A stretch of 64,000 bases of DNA from Arthrobacter castelli DSM 16402 (GCF_000430705.1 NZ_AUMN01000003.1:1-64000); one strand, 5' to 3'; positions 8,618 to 20,220 are shown, counted from the stretch's first letter. Numbers and translations are program-made. The notes: generated by a model from the letters alone, not told the origin.

Positions 8618-10396
8618 TCACTTCGCCAGCGACCACTCCCAGACGTTCCACCACACCCCGTACAGGCCCGGGTTGTATTCCATTCCCTTGACCCGCTCGC
8701 TGGCGGCGGTGACTCCTGCCGACTGGAACAGCGGCAGACCGTATCCGGTTTCGAACAGGATGGTGTCGATTTTGACCATCAGCTCCTGCTGGCGCTGCGG
8801 ATCCGTGGTGAGGATCAGCTGGTCCATCAGCTTTTCGGCTTTCTTGTTGCAGAATCCGCTGAAGTTGGAGGAGGAGTTGCAGCCGTAGAGCTGCGGGACG
8901 CCGGTGACGCCGACGCCGGGGCTGACCCAGGCGAAGATGGTTGCGTCATAGGTGCCGTTGCCCAACGCCGCGGACCACTTGTTGCTGGGCAGCCCGCCAT
9001 CGACGATCCGGAAACCTGCCTTCTCCGCGCTTTCGGCGATCAGGGTATAGGTGTCGACGGTATTGGGGCTCTCGTTGCTGTAGTGGATCTTCACCTTGGG
9101 TGTCCTGCCGTCGAGCAGTTCCTTGGCCTTGGCGATATCGACGTCCTGGTACTTCGCCGACCCATTGACCTTCACGGCGGCCTTGTACCCTTCGGTGCCC
9201 GGGACGAACAGCTGCGAGTCGCGTGGCTCGGAATCCGGGTTGATGCGCTTCACCGTGGCCTTGAGGATCTGCTCCCGGGGAACCGTGTGCATGAAGGCCT
9301 TGCGCACGTCCTCGTCCGCAAACACCCCGGAATAATTCAGGTCGACATGCTTGAAAGTCAGTTCCTGTCCCTGCCGGATGTTGATGCCATTGATCTTCTG
9401 CAGCGAGCTCACGGTATCTGCGGTGGCCTGGGGAGCGACGACGTCGACCTCGCCGTTCTTCAGCGCCTGCACCTGGGCATTGGCGTTGGTGATGTATCGG
9501 ATGGTGATTTCATCAATTTTCGGCTCCGGACCGAAATCGAACTTCTCGTTCTTCACCAGCGTCATCGACCGGTCCGCCACCATGCTCTCGACGACGTAGG
9601 GACCGCTGGACAGGTACATCGAGGGGTCCTTCGGCAGCGAGGTGGTGTCGAAGGCGGTGTTCCAGAAGTCGGCAACTGCCTTCAACTTGGGGCGCTTCCT
9701 CGGATTGTCCGGGTCGCCCTCCGGGGCGGAGGTGATCAGATCGACCAGGGCCTCTTCACTGTCCAGGCCGCCACCCTTGGCCACCACGTGGGCCGGCTGG
9801 TCCATGCTGAAGGCGATTTCCCAGTCGGCATACGGCTTCGAGTACGTCATCGTAATCGAACGCCCATCGTCGCCGATCCTGGGCACATCGGTCAGCCCCA
9901 GCCCCGTCGTGCTGCCGGCGTAGGCAAAGTACTTCGTTCCGGAGACAACCTTGTCCTTCTTATTGGTGGTGGCGTCGTTGAAGTACCCGGACTCGACCGC
10001 CCAGGCCAGCATCAGGTCGCCGGCGTCGATCGGTGTTCCGTCAGACCAGGTGACGCCCTCGTTGATGGTGTACTTGACCTTTAACGGATCCTTCGACAGC
10101 ACCTTGTAGGTGCCGAACTCTTCGTTCCTGACGATATTGAGCTCGTTGTCGATGTAGTTGAAGCCCCAATGAGTCAGGTAACTGATCTTGCCGTTAATGG
10201 ACGCGTTACCCGTGGCGCTGTTTGCGTTGAACGAGGTGAACGACCCGACTTCGGCCACGCTGACGGAGCTGCTCTGCTGATCCGGTGAACTCCCTCCGGT
10301 GGATCCGCCGCCACCTTCGGTGCTGGCACATGCGGTCAGTGCGAGGGCGGCTATCGCCGCCGTTGATACTGCCTGGGGGATGCGGTTGAAACGCAT
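8618..10396 (-). CDS. ABC transporter substrate-binding lipoprotein, family 5 (peptide/nickel type)
   Basis: The 592-residue protein is a family 5 extracellular binding protein, anchored as a lipoprotein. The signal peptide ends in LTAC with the lipidated C23, followed by a Gly/Ser-rich linker. It contains the family segments EGVTWSDGTPIDAGDLMLAW and SGPYVVESM. Good AGGAGG precedes the ATG. Binding proteins of this class usually feed an OppBCDF-type transporter, but no permease or ATPase gene lies on either side, so it is an orphan within this window. The ligand cannot be told. Some actinobacterial members bind peptides or act in signalling. Confidence 0.9.
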   Translation of the reverse strand: MRFNRIPQAVSTAAIAALALTACASTEGGGGSTGGSSPDQQSSSVSVAEVGSFTSFNANSATGNASINGKISYLTHWGFNYIDNELNIVRNEEFGTYKVLSKDPLKVKYTINEGVTWSDGTPIDAGDLMLAWAVESGYFNDATTNKKDKVVSGTKYFAYAGSTTGLGLTDVPRIGDDGRSITMTYSKPYADWEIAFSMDQPAHVVAKGGGLDSEEALVDLITSAPEGDPDNPRKRPKLKAVADFWNTAFDTTSLPKDPSMYLSSGPYVVESMVADRSMTLVKNEKFDFGPEPKIDEITIRYITNANAQVQALKNGEVDVVAPQATADTVSSLQKINGINIRQGQELTFKHVDLNYSGVFADEDVRKAFMHTVPREQILKATVKRINPDSEPRDSQLFVPGTEGYKAAVKVNGSAKYQDVDIAKAKELLDGRTPKVKIHYSNESPNTVDTYTLIAESAEKAGFRIVDGGLPSNKWSAALGNGTYDATIFAWVSPGVGVTGVPQLYGCNSSSNFSGFCNKKAEKLMDQLILTTDPQRQQELMVKIDTILFETGYGLPLFQSAGVTAASERVKGMEYNPGLYGVWWNVWEWSLAK

Positions 10397-10588
10397 CGGT
10401 GCCTCCTATTCTCGAATGGCGGCCGCTCGGCTATTGTGTGGCCAGGTCGCCACCATCTGGTGTGAGTGATGTGTCTCACGTGACAGAGTCTAGAGTAAGG
10501 CCCGGGCAGTCGGCCGGATCTGGCTGTCGGCGAGTGTGCACAGTATGCTGATAGGCCACCGCGCAAACTGATTGGAATGTTCGAACCG

Positions 10589-10864
10589 ATGAGCGAAACA
10601 CGGCTGACTGCGACAGTGACCGGCCAGGTGCAGGCAGTGGGATTCCGGTATTGGGTGCGGCGGCAGGCCGAGCGGCTGGGCGTGACCGGCACGGCGGTCA
10701 ACGAGCCCGACGGCAGCGTCACGGTCATTGCCGAAGGCGACCCGGATGCTACTGCCCGGCTCCTCGAAGCCCTCCGCTCCGGCAGGACACCGGGGCACGT
10801 GAGCCACGTCGACGCCGAATACTCCCAGGCCAGGGGTGACTATTCCCGCTTCCGGGAAGGCTGA
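10589..10864 (+). CDS. acyP: Acylphosphatase
   Basis: The 91-residue protein hydrolyses carboxyl-phosphate bonds of acyl phosphates. It has the family core TGQVQAVGFRYWVRRQA with the catalytic Arg20 and TGTAVNEPDGSV with Asn38, the same spacing of 18 residues as in known acylphosphatases. The ATG at 10589 gives the usual N-terminal length. An ATG four codons upstream (10577) is also possible. It is divergent from the binding-protein gene. Confidence 0.92.
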   Translation: MSETRLTATVTGQVQAVGFRYWVRRQAERLGVTGTAVNEPDGSVTVIAEGDPDATARLLEALRSGRTPGHVSHVDAEYSQARGDYSRFREG

Positions 10865-11356
10865 GGGCGGATGACTGAGTCCGCTGTGCCAAGTTCGGCC
10901 CAAGTTTCGCTCACAGGTGTCGGAGTGGCCACCATGTGCCATTCTGCGTAAGAAGCACGTGCTGGGAAGTCACTAAGTGCCACTTCAGGCGCGGGAATAC
11001 GGTACAAACCGACCAAGTGTTGCCATGCTGACACGAACTGGCCAATCGATGGAGATCCGCGTCAAGATGCGTCGGTGCCTGTCCGGAGTGGGGCCGGCCT
11101 CGATCGGAGCGCTGGCATCGGCGCTGTTCCTTCCGGAGAACGTCCGATGCGGAGGGAGAGGCGCCGTCATTGAACTGACACTGGCAGGAGATTGGACGTC
11201 GAGGCTGCCGGGATGTTGATGCCCGGCACCGGCAGGGCCGTTGTATGCTGACCGTGGATCGACCGTGCAGCTACGTTGGACACGTGTCGGTGTTGGAACC
11301 GTGGGGGACGGCCGGGATTGGCGGGCTGGTTTTCCACATCGTAAGAAGGACGAAGC
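10865..11356. other. Gap with a gene remnant
   Basis: No intact gene is present between acylphosphatase and pntAA. The only recognisable content is the N-terminal stub of a DUF3237 gene on the minus strand (11060-11170). The remainder shows no coding signal I trust. The promoter of the transhydrogenase operon must lie in the right part of the gap. Confidence 0.5.
11060..11170 (-). pseudogene. DUF3237 N-terminal remnant
   Basis: From the ATG at 11170 the minus strand reads MTAPLPPHRTFSGRNSADAS and on through PIEAGPTPDRHRRIL. This lines up with the start of the intact DUF3237 gene at 14880-15374 (MTTPAPPQLTFLGTISVDVG, then PVEVGDTADGYRRII). About 37 codons match, including several bases upstream of the ATG, and then the similarity stops. 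The rest of the domain is missing. It looks like a duplicated and truncated copy left 3.8 kb from the intact gene. Confidence 0.65.
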
Positions 11357-12460
11357 ATGCACAGCGATGAAGCGTCACTGACCATCGGGGTCGTCAAGGA
11401 GTCCCGGTCCGGTGAGCGACGGGTGGCGCTGGTTCCCAAGGCAGTGGCTTCCCTTGTCTCACAGGGGCTGCGCGTGGTGGTGGAACCGGGAGCTGGGATC
11501 GGCGCGCTGATGCCCGACGAACTGTACTCCGAGGCCGGGGCGGAACTCGGCGCCGCATGGTCGGCGGATGTGGTGCTGAAGGTGGCTCCACCCACTGAGG
11601 ACGAGGTCGCGGCGCTGGCGCCCGGATCCACCTTGATCGGTTTTTTGGCACCGCGGGACGCGGACAACCCTATCGAGGCGCTGCGGGAAGCGGGCGTCAC
11701 CGGCTATGCCGTGGAGGCGATCCCCCGCATTTCGCGGGCGCAGGTGATGGATGCGCTCTCGTCGCAGGCCAATGTGTCCGGGTACAAGGCGGCGCTGCTG
11801 GCGGCGTCGCTGTCCACGCGTTTCTTCCCGATGCTGACGACGGCGGCGGGTACCGTCCGACCCGCGGGTGTGCTGGTCCTCGGCGTCGGCGTCGCCGGAT
11901 TGCAGGCGCTGGCCACGGCCAAGCGGCTCGGCGGCCGGGCGACTGGGTACGATGTCCGCCCCGAAGTGGCCGACCAGGTGCGTTCGGTCGGGGCGCACTG
12001 GCTGGACCTCGGTATCGACGCGGCGGGCGAGGGCGGATACGCCCGCGAGCTGACCGACGAAGAACGCGCTCAGCAACAGCAGGCGCTGCAGGACGCCATC
12101 GCAGCCTCCGACGTCGTCATCACCACGGCGCTGGTCCCCGGTCGGCCGGCTCCGCGGCTGGTCACGGCAGCGGCCGTGCAGGGGATGAAACCGGGCAGTG
12201 TCGTCGTCGACCTGGCGGGAGAGACCGGCGGCAATTGCGAATTGACGGAGCCGGGGCAGGTGGTGGTCAAGCACGATGTGACAATCGCATCGCCGCTCAA
12301 TCTGCCCGCGGAGATGCCTGAGCACGCCAGCGAGCTGTATTCGAAAAACCTCACCTCGCTGCTCGAGCTGCTGGTGGCCGACGGCCGGTTGGAGCCGGAC
12401 TACGACGACGAGGTCGTCGCCCAAGCCTGCGTCACCCGAGTAACCCCGATCGAAAGCTGA
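11357..12460 (+). CDS. pntAA: NAD(P) transhydrogenase alpha subunit part 1 (PntAA)
   Basis: PntAA is the soluble NAD(H)-binding domain I of the proton-translocating transhydrogenase, which exchanges hydride between NADH and NADP+ at the membrane. The 367-residue protein has the alanine-dehydrogenase/PNT fold: an N-terminal GVVKESRSGERRVALVP, the transhydrogenase signature RISRAQVMDALSSQANVSGY at 124-143, and the nucleotide loop GVGVAG at 176-181. Alanine dehydrogenase is less likely because pntAB and pntB follow directly. The alpha subunit is split into two genes, as in many actinobacteria and alphaproteobacteria. The gap to pntAB is 9 bases. Confidence 0.95.
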   Translation: MHSDEASLTIGVVKESRSGERRVALVPKAVASLVSQGLRVVVEPGAGIGALMPDELYSEAGAELGAAWSADVVLKVAPPTEDEVAALAPGSTLIGFLAPRDADNPIEALREAGVTGYAVEAIPRISRAQVMDALSSQANVSGYKAALLAASLSTRFFPMLTTAAGTVRPAGVLVLGVGVAGLQALATAKRLGGRATGYDVRPEVADQVRSVGAHWLDLGIDAAGEGGYARELTDEERAQQQQALQDAIAASDVVITTALVPGRPAPRLVTAAAVQGMKPGSVVVDLAGETGGNCELTEPGQVVVKHDVTIASPLNLPAEMPEHASELYSKNLTSLLELLVADGRLEPDYDDEVVAQACVTRVTPIES

Positions 12461-12469
12461 CTGTTTCTT

Positions 12470-12786
12470 ATGGAGTCCTTCCTCGCAAACATTGCCATCC
12501 TGGTGTTGGCGGGATTCGTCGGCTTCGCCGTCATCTCCAAAGTGCCCAACACGCTGCATACGCCGCTGATGTCGGGGACCAACGCCATCCACGGCATTGT
12601 GCTCCTCGGTGCGCTGATTGTGCTCGGAACGGTTGACGATCCCGGCCTGTTGATGCAGGTTATCTGTTTTGTCGCCATCGTCTTCGGGACCGTGAACGTG
12701 GTTGGCGGATTCGTCGTCACTGACCGGATGCTGTCGATGTTCAAGCGGAAGACGCCGGCCCGCTCGAGCGATGCGGAGGACCGTTG

Positions 12787-12787
<1 letters not shown>
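12470..12787 (+). CDS. pntAB: NAD(P) transhydrogenase alpha subunit part 2 (PntAB)
   Basis: The 105-residue protein is the membrane part of the split alpha subunit and contributes helices to the proton channel of domain II. Three hydrophobic segments are visible, with the typical MSGTNAIHGIVLLGAL between the first and second. The ATG at 12470 follows pntAA closely. The stop codon overlaps the pntB start (TGATG), which implies coupled translation. Confidence 0.95.
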
Positions 12788-14202
<1,415 letters not shown>

Positions 14203-14315
14203 GTGCCGGCAGGCGCACCCGGCTCCTGTCCCGTCGAGTGCATGCCCGGCCTTGCCTTGTATCGGCATGCCTTGCATTGGTGGCGGTCCGCCCGGCCCTG
14301 CCCTACCTTGGAGTC

Positions 14316-14822
14316 ATGGCACTGACAGAAAACCTTGCAGACGCATTCGACGACCAAATCACCCTCGAGTTCCAGGCTTCCATCATCTACCGGCAGTTGG
14401 CGATCGAGATGGACGTGATCGACCTGCCTGGAATTGCCGCATGGTTCCGGGCCCAGGCCGAGGAGGAGATTGTCCATGCGGAGAAGTTCATCACCCATGT
14501 GACCGACCGGGACGGGCACCCGAAGATCGGCGGCATCCAGGACCCGGCAATCACAGCCGGCTCGGCGCTGCCCGCTTTCGAAGCGGCACTGGCACATGAG
14601 CAGCGGGTCTCCGAATCGATCCGGGAACTATACCGCCTGGGCCAGGCCGAGGGTGACATCGATTCCATCCCGCTATTGAACTGGTTCGTCAATGAGCAGC
14701 TGGAGGAGGAGGCCACGGTCAGCGAGATCATCAGCCAGGTCAGGATGGTCCACGACGACGGACCCGGCCTGCTGCGCCTGGACGAGCAGCTCGGTGGCCG
14801 CCAGTCCGGCCTCACCGAATAG
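14316..14822 (+). CDS. Ferritin (non-haem)
   Basis: The 168-residue protein is a ferritin subunit that oxidises and stores iron in a 24-mer shell. The ferroxidase ligands E18, E51 and H54 are visible in TLEFQAS and EEEIVHAEKF, and the second pair of helices contains QLEEEATVSEII. The ATG at 14316 is preceded by TTGGAG. Longer in-frame upstream sequence lacks ferritin residues. No haem-binding methionine of the bacterioferritin type is obvious. The gene converges with DUF3237. Confidence 0.92.
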   Translation: MALTENLADAFDDQITLEFQASIIYRQLAIEMDVIDLPGIAAWFRAQAEEEIVHAEKFITHVTDRDGHPKIGGIQDPAITAGSALPAFEAALAHEQRVSESIRELYRLGQAEGDIDSIPLLNWFVNEQLEEEATVSEIISQVRMVHDDGPGLLRLDEQLGGRQSGLTE

Positions 14823-14855
14823 CGGATGCGCCGGCGCGCCGCCGCACGGTGAGGT

Positions 14856-14871
14856 GCTCCGGCGCCGGAGC
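14856..14871. terminator. Perfect 16-base palindrome in the convergent gap
   Basis: GCTCCGGCGCCGGAGC is fully self-complementary and sits between the ferritin stop and the DUF3237 stop. It is a candidate bidirectional terminator or pause site. There is no T-run. Confidence 0.35.
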
Positions 14872-14879
14872 TCAACGCG

Positions 14880-15374
14880 TTACTGCACGACGAACAGGTT
14901 CAACCGGACCGCATCCGGGTGGCGCTCGCCGGTGCCGACGAGGATCCGGGAGTTGAGCCAGCCCCACCGTTCGCCGGTCGTAGTCATGCGGGGGTGGCAG
15001 CGGAAGTAGATGCGCTCGGGCGGGACCTGTTCGCCGCGGACCAGCTTCGCGATATCCTCCGGTGACCCGGAGCGCAGGCCGAAGTTCGAGATGTAGATGC
15101 GCTCGCCGTCGTCGGTCTCGATGGCGTACTCCGCCTGCAATTCCGTCAGGGTGTCCGTCCGCAAAGTCTGGAAGTCCGCCCCGGCAGGAAGCACCTTCCC
15201 GCGGAGTCCAGGCCCTTCCACGGTGCCGCCGACGATGGGAATGATGCGTCGATATCCATCCGCAGTGTCGCCGACTTCAACCGGAGCGCCGACGTCGACG
15301 CTAATGGTTCCAAGGAACGTCAGTTGCGGAGGCGCTGGGGTCGTCATGGAATCGACGCTAGCAGAGTGATCCAT
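14880..15374 (-). CDS. DUF3237 family protein
   Basis: The 164-residue protein matches the DUF3237 pattern: TFLGTISVDVGAPVEVGDT, RRIIPIVGGTVEGPGLRG, ADFQTLRTD, and late segments RCHPR and LVGTGERHPDAV. The function of the family is not established. Its beta-barrel is thought to bind a small ligand. I start at the ATG at 15374 behind AGGCGG. That ATG overlaps the stop codon of the upstream LysR fragment (TGATG). The start at 15347 has no ribosome site. A truncated second copy lies at 11060-11170. Confidence 0.82.
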   Translation of the reverse strand: MDHSASVDSMTTPAPPQLTFLGTISVDVGAPVEVGDTADGYRRIIPIVGGTVEGPGLRGKVLPAGADFQTLRTDTLTELQAEYAIETDDGERIYISNFGLRSGSPEDIAKLVRGEQVPPERIYFRCHPRMTTTGERWGWLNSRILVGTGERHPDAVRLNLFVVQ

Positions 15375-15770
15375 CAGTGGGCCGCCTGCGTTTGGCAGAA
15401 TCGGATTGCCTCTGTCACTTTCCTGGGTGGGCGGACCTTTGGCGGTAATGCGCACGTGATGGTGTTCTTGGGCAAGTGATCGGAGAGCGGGACGTACGTT
15501 ACCGTTCGGTTATCGAAAGTGGTGTTGGACTCGGGCGGGGAGTTCACCACTGAGAAGCCCAGTCCGCGCGCCACCAGCGAACGGATTGTTTCCATGTTTG
15601 TGCTCTGCCACTGTAACTTGGGTTCCATTACCGCGGATCGCATCATCCCGACCACTCGTTCAATGGTCGGCGGAACGTCGAGAAGGATCGCCGGTTCATC
15701 GGCGACCTCATGCAGCAACACCACATCCCGGTCCGCCAGGCTATGGTCGGCGGGCAACATCAGTTGAAGC
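15374..15770 (-). pseudogene. LysR-type regulator, C-terminal fragment
   Basis: This stretch encodes the C-terminal half of a LysR substrate-binding domain: LQLMLPADHSLADRD, VADEPAILLDVPP, QSTNMETIRSLVARGLGFSV and a final VTEAIRFCQTQ. The family similarity continues a few codons upstream of the first ATG (15760), so that ATG is not a natural start. The DNA-binding helix-turn-helix and the first half of the sensor domain are missing. The space they would occupy holds the start of an unrelated plus-strand gene (15876). It is a 5'-truncated pseudogene, although its tail is still coupled to DUF3237. Confidence 0.75.
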
Positions 15771-15875
15771 CCGGCAGAACTGGATGCACGACGATGCGAT
15801 GGGTGCCGTTAGTGGTCTGGGCTCAGCCCATACCACTGCCCGGTTACCTTCGAAGGGCTGGTAACGTCTTGCCCC

Positions 15876-17099
15876 ATGAAGTGGCTGACGGCGGACCTAG
15901 CTGATCTGACCGGTCGCAGGGGACTGCCTGCGGCCCTCATCCTCGTAGTGGCCCACGTGGTGGGCCCGCTGCTGGCCGTGCCCCTGTGGGCGCTCGGGCT
16001 GTTGCCGGTCTTCAATGACATGCGCTGGATCCCGGTGGCCATCGTGTCCATCTATTGCGCCGTCATCTATTTCGGGCTCTTCTGGCGCTTCGGGTTCTGG
16101 GGGGCAGCGGCGTCGATGGGGATCGGCGGGGGCGAGAAGTATATGGAGACGTTCTCCCCCAGAACCGGGCTCGCGCTCGGATGGCTGCGGTTCTTCATGC
16201 AGCTCATCGCTGCCGGCCTCATCATCCTCCCTCTCATAATGACGTGGACGAACACCCGGTGGTGGCACCTGACCGGAACAGAGAAGCTCGACGCCCTGCC
16301 CGAGCAGGCCGCGGCCATCCCGGTCCCTGACGAGTGGCAGCTCGACCGGACCAGGGCCTCGCAGACCGGGTTTCCCGAGGTCGCGTTCTCAACCCAGTTC
16401 GACGGATCCGAACCGCAGGGTTTCGTGGAGCAGACGTTCGAGGTCCCGGGAACGTACACCCTCGACGACCTCGAGCAGTGGCTGCAGGACCCGGTCTGGG
16501 ACAGCTTCCCCGACAAGGGCGGCCCGTTTGGCGACCTCACGCTGGAGGAGTGCAACAGCCAGAGCACCCGCTGCACCGCACGGTTCGTCCCGAGGTCGGG
16601 AGGCGAGCCCGAGTACTTCGTCGCCGCCGACCTCGACAGGCTGGTATCCAGTTACTCTGGGGCGGAACTGGAGGTGCGCCTGGAGTACCACAAGTACGAG
16701 GCGCCCGATTGGGAAGTCTCCCAGGAGACGGTCGACCGGGCGCACGCGATCCCCGTCCCCTCCGAGTGGTTCCGGTACGACTCCGGGGCGGCGACGAGCG
16801 GCGTCGGCGAGGAGTTCGCCCAGTCCTACCGGGTGCCTGCGTCCTTCGACCGCGAGGACCTCGAGGCGTGGCTCCGCGGGAGCGCGTGGACCGATCCGGC
16901 CTCGGGGTCGCCGTTCGGGAAGATCCGGGTGGATGACTGTCGCGAGGTCGGGGTCGATGACAATTATCTCTGCACGGCCATCGTGGTCGGAACCGAGAAC
17001 ACACTCGAGAATTCCTCCTACGACGGTCCCATCGAGTCGCTGAGCGCGTCCCTCGACTCTGACCACACGGTCCGGGTGGAACTGGAGCGCAACGGCTGA
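15876..17099 (+). CDS. Membrane protein with a duplicated C-terminal domain, unknown function
   Basis: I do not recognise this 407-residue protein. Three hydrophobic segments are visible at about 19-45, 51-72 and 100-122. The remainder is outside or inside as two tandem copies of one domain. Copy 1 starts near residue 147 (IPVPDEW) and copy 2 near 291 (IPVPSEW). Both continue with an FxxPxxxxxxDLExWL segment, a PFG-(K/D) turn and a conserved Cys pair in a short loop (EECNSQSTRC and DDCREVGVDDNYLC). The domain may be a secreted, disulfide-bearing module. No neighbour suggests a role. Confidence 0.75.
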   Translation: MKWLTADLADLTGRRGLPAALILVVAHVVGPLLAVPLWALGLLPVFNDMRWIPVAIVSIYCAVIYFGLFWRFGFWGAAASMGIGGGEKYMETFSPRTGLALGWLRFFMQLIAAGLIILPLIMTWTNTRWWHLTGTEKLDALPEQAAAIPVPDEWQLDRTRASQTGFPEVAFSTQFDGSEPQGFVEQTFEVPGTYTLDDLEQWLQDPVWDSFPDKGGPFGDLTLEECNSQSTRCTARFVPRSGGEPEYFVAADLDRLVSSYSGAELEVRLEYHKYEAPDWEVSQETVDRAHAIPVPSEWFRYDSGAATSGVGEEFAQSYRVPASFDREDLEAWLRGSAWTDPASGSPFGKIRVDDCREVGVDDNYLCTAIVVGTENTLENSSYDGPIESLSASLDSDHTVRVELERNG

Positions 17100-17151
17100 C
17101 AGAAACCAGGCGTTCACAACATCCCTGTGGGCCATTTGCGTCCTCAACTGA

Positions 17152-18074
<923 letters not shown>

Positions 18075-18105
18075 TGGCTCTCCTCTTGTTGTGTGATGTG
18101 GCTGG

Positions 18106-19323
18106 TTACCGCACGAAGGCGCTGTGGCCGGTGATGGCCCGGCCCACAACGAGGCTGTTGATTTCGTGGGTTCCTTCGTAGGAATAGATGGCTTCGGCGT
18201 CGGCGAAGAAGCGTCCGACGTCGGCGTCCAGGGTGATGCCGTTGCCGCCTGCCACTTCGCGGGCGAGGGCGGCGGTTTCACGGGCGCGGGCGGCGCACCA
18301 GGACTTGGCCAGCGCGGAGTCCTCGTCACGGTAGACGCCGCGGTCCTGTTGCTGGGCCAGCCGCACGGCCATCCCCAGCGACGCGGTGACGTTGCCCAGC
18401 ATGGTCACCAGCTTCTCCTGCACCAGCTGGAAACTGGCCACGGGACGCCCGAACTGCTGTCGTTCGGTGACGTACTTCAGCGCTGCTTCATAGGCGCCGG
18501 CCGCGACCCCGGTGGCGATCCATGCGACGTCGGAGCGCATGCTCCGCAGCAGACGGGCGACGTCGGCGAAGGAGTTGATCTTCGCCAGCCGCATCGATTC
18601 ATCAACTTCGACGTCGGTCAGGCCGATGTGGGCGTTCTGCACGATGCGCATGGAGATCTTGTTGCCGATCTTGTCCATCCGCACTCCGGCGGAGTCGGTG
18701 GCGACGAGGAATCCCTTGACCTTGCCGTCGGCTTCGTCCCGGGCCATCACCGCGAGGTAGTCGGCGAAGCCGGCACTTCCGATCCACCGCTTCTCGCCGT
18801 TGAGGATCCAGGTGTCCCCGTCACGCCGGGCGCTGGTGGCCAGCCCGCCGGCGATGTCGGAACCGTGCTCCGGTTCGGTCAGCGCGAAGACGCCGTTCAT
18901 CCGGCAGGTCGTGATCAGCGGGTCCCATTTGGCCACCTGCTCCTCACTCCCGCCCTGGGCGACGGTAGTGCGGAACAGGCCCGATTGGCCGTTGTAGTAC
19001 GTGGCCACTGAGGCATCGGTGCGGGCCAGCTCGAAGTTCCGGAACCCCTCGAAGAGCGAGCGTGGTTTGGTGCCGTCCAGCTCCGGCGGGGCCATCAGGT
19101 CTGCCTCGGTCAGCCGGTCCTTAATCGCCGTCGGGAACTGGGCGTTTTCCCAGGCCTCAGTGAGCAGGGGCTTGACGTCGTCGTGCAGTACCTTGCGCAG
19201 CCGGCCCAGTACGTCCAGCTCCGGCTGGTTCAGCAGCGACTCGTAGTCGTACAGATCCGAGGCAGCGTAGAGCCGTGAGCCGGTGTTGGTCATGCCCGTG
19301 TCACTTAAAGCCGCGTCACTCAT
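18106..19323 (-). CDS. Acyl-CoA dehydrogenase
   Basis: The 405-residue flavoprotein oxidises an acyl-CoA to the trans-2-enoyl-CoA. Visible features are FALTEPEHGSDIAGGLAT (flavin and substrate loop), WILNGEKRWIGSA, ERQQFGRPVASFQLVQ, and the catalytic glutamate in YSYEGTHEINSLVVGR. The sequence style is of the glutaryl-CoA dehydrogenase branch. The ATG at 19323 overlaps the end of the amidohydrolase gene by 8 bases, so translation is likely coupled. Its presence suggests that the cluster accepts a saturated side chain, such as a phenylpropanoate, in addition to unsaturated ones. Confidence 0.93.
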   Translation of the reverse strand: MSDAALSDTGMTNTGSRLYAASDLYDYESLLNQPELDVLGRLRKVLHDDVKPLLTEAWENAQFPTAIKDRLTEADLMAPPELDGTKPRSLFEGFRNFELARTDASVATYYNGQSGLFRTTVAQGGSEEQVAKWDPLITTCRMNGVFALTEPEHGSDIAGGLATSARRDGDTWILNGEKRWIGSAGFADYLAVMARDEADGKVKGFLVATDSAGVRMDKIGNKISMRIVQNAHIGLTDVEVDESMRLAKINSFADVARLLRSMRSDVAWIATGVAAGAYEAALKYVTERQQFGRPVASFQLVQEKLVTMLGNVTASLGMAVRLAQQQDRGVYRDEDSALAKSWCAARARETAALAREVAGGNGITLDADVGRFFADAEAIYSYEGTHEINSLVVGRAITGHSAFVR

Positions 19324-20218
19324 TGCCGCTCCGCTCCAGGCCGAGCAGCCGCACGGCGTTGTCCTTGAGGATCTTCGGCCGCACCTCGTCCTTGATGTCC
19401 AGGTTTCCGAAGTCCCGCAGCCACCGCTCCGGGGTGATCAGCGGGTAGTCGGACCCGAACAGCACCTTGTCCTGCAGCATCCTGTTGGCGTGCCGGACCA
19501 GATTTTCCGGGAAGTACTTCGGCGCCCAGCCGGAGAGGTCGATATACACGTTGGCCTTGTGGGTCGCCACCGCCAGCGCCTCGTCCTGCCATGGCACGGA
19601 GGGATGGGCCATGATGATGGGCAGGTCAGGGAAGTCGGCGGCCACCGAGTCCAGCAGCATCGGGTTGGACAGACCCAGCTTGATTCCGAAGCCGCCCGGC
19701 AGCCCCGAGCCGATGCCGGTCTGGCCGGTATGGAAGATGACCGGCCGGCCGATCTCCTGCAGCGTCTCATAGAGCGGGTAGAACTGCCGGTCGGACGGGT
19801 CGAAGCCCTGCACGCTGGGGTGGAACTTGAAGCCCTGCACGCCGTGGTCTTCGGCCAGCTTCTTGATCCCGGTGACGGCGTCCGCGCCGCGGTGCGGGTC
19901 CACGCTGCCGAAGGGGATCAGCACGTCATTGTTCCGCGCCGCCCCTTCGGCGATGGCCTCCGAACTGTTCGGGCTGTGGCCCATCTGGGTGGAGGCATCA
20001 ACTGTGAAGACGACGGCGGCGATGCCCTGGTGCCGGTAGAAGTCGGCGATCTCGTCCAGCCCGGGCCGGGTGGTTTGCGACTTGAAGTACTTGCTTGCCG
20101 CATCCACCAGCGTCGGCGGCAGGGCGTTGTGCCCGGTGTCGTCGACCTCGATATGGACGTGGGTGTCGATGGCGTTGAGCGAGGCGACATCGATGTTGGG
20201 TTCGTAGCGGTTGGCCAT
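19316..20218 (-). CDS. Amidohydrolase-family metal-dependent hydrolase (CouO-like position)
   Basis: The 300-residue protein is an amidohydrolase-2 TIM barrel. It shows the first metal motif DTHVHIE (18-24), KFHPSVQGFDP, VIFHTGQTG, IIMAHPSVPWQDEAL and the final GSDYPLITPERWL with the catalytic aspartate. In the Rhodococcus p-hydroxycinnamate pathway, as I recall it, such an enzyme hydrolyses a beta-ketoacyl-CoA, releasing the aromatic acid. A similar role is inferred here from the neighbours. It starts two bases after the SDR stop codon. Confidence 0.85.
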   Translation of the reverse strand: MANRYEPNIDVASLNAIDTHVHIEVDDTGHNALPPTLVDAASKYFKSQTTRPGLDEIADFYRHQGIAAVVFTVDASTQMGHSPNSSEAIAEGAARNNDVLIPFGSVDPHRGADAVTGIKKLAEDHGVQGFKFHPSVQGFDPSDRQFYPLYETLQEIGRPVIFHTGQTGIGSGLPGGFGIKLGLSNPMLLDSVAADFPDLPIIMAHPSVPWQDEALAVATHKANVYIDLSGWAPKYFPENLVRHANRMLQDKVLFGSDYPLITPERWLRDFGNLDIKDEVRPKILKDNAVRLLGLERSGNE

Positions 20219-20220
20219 GA

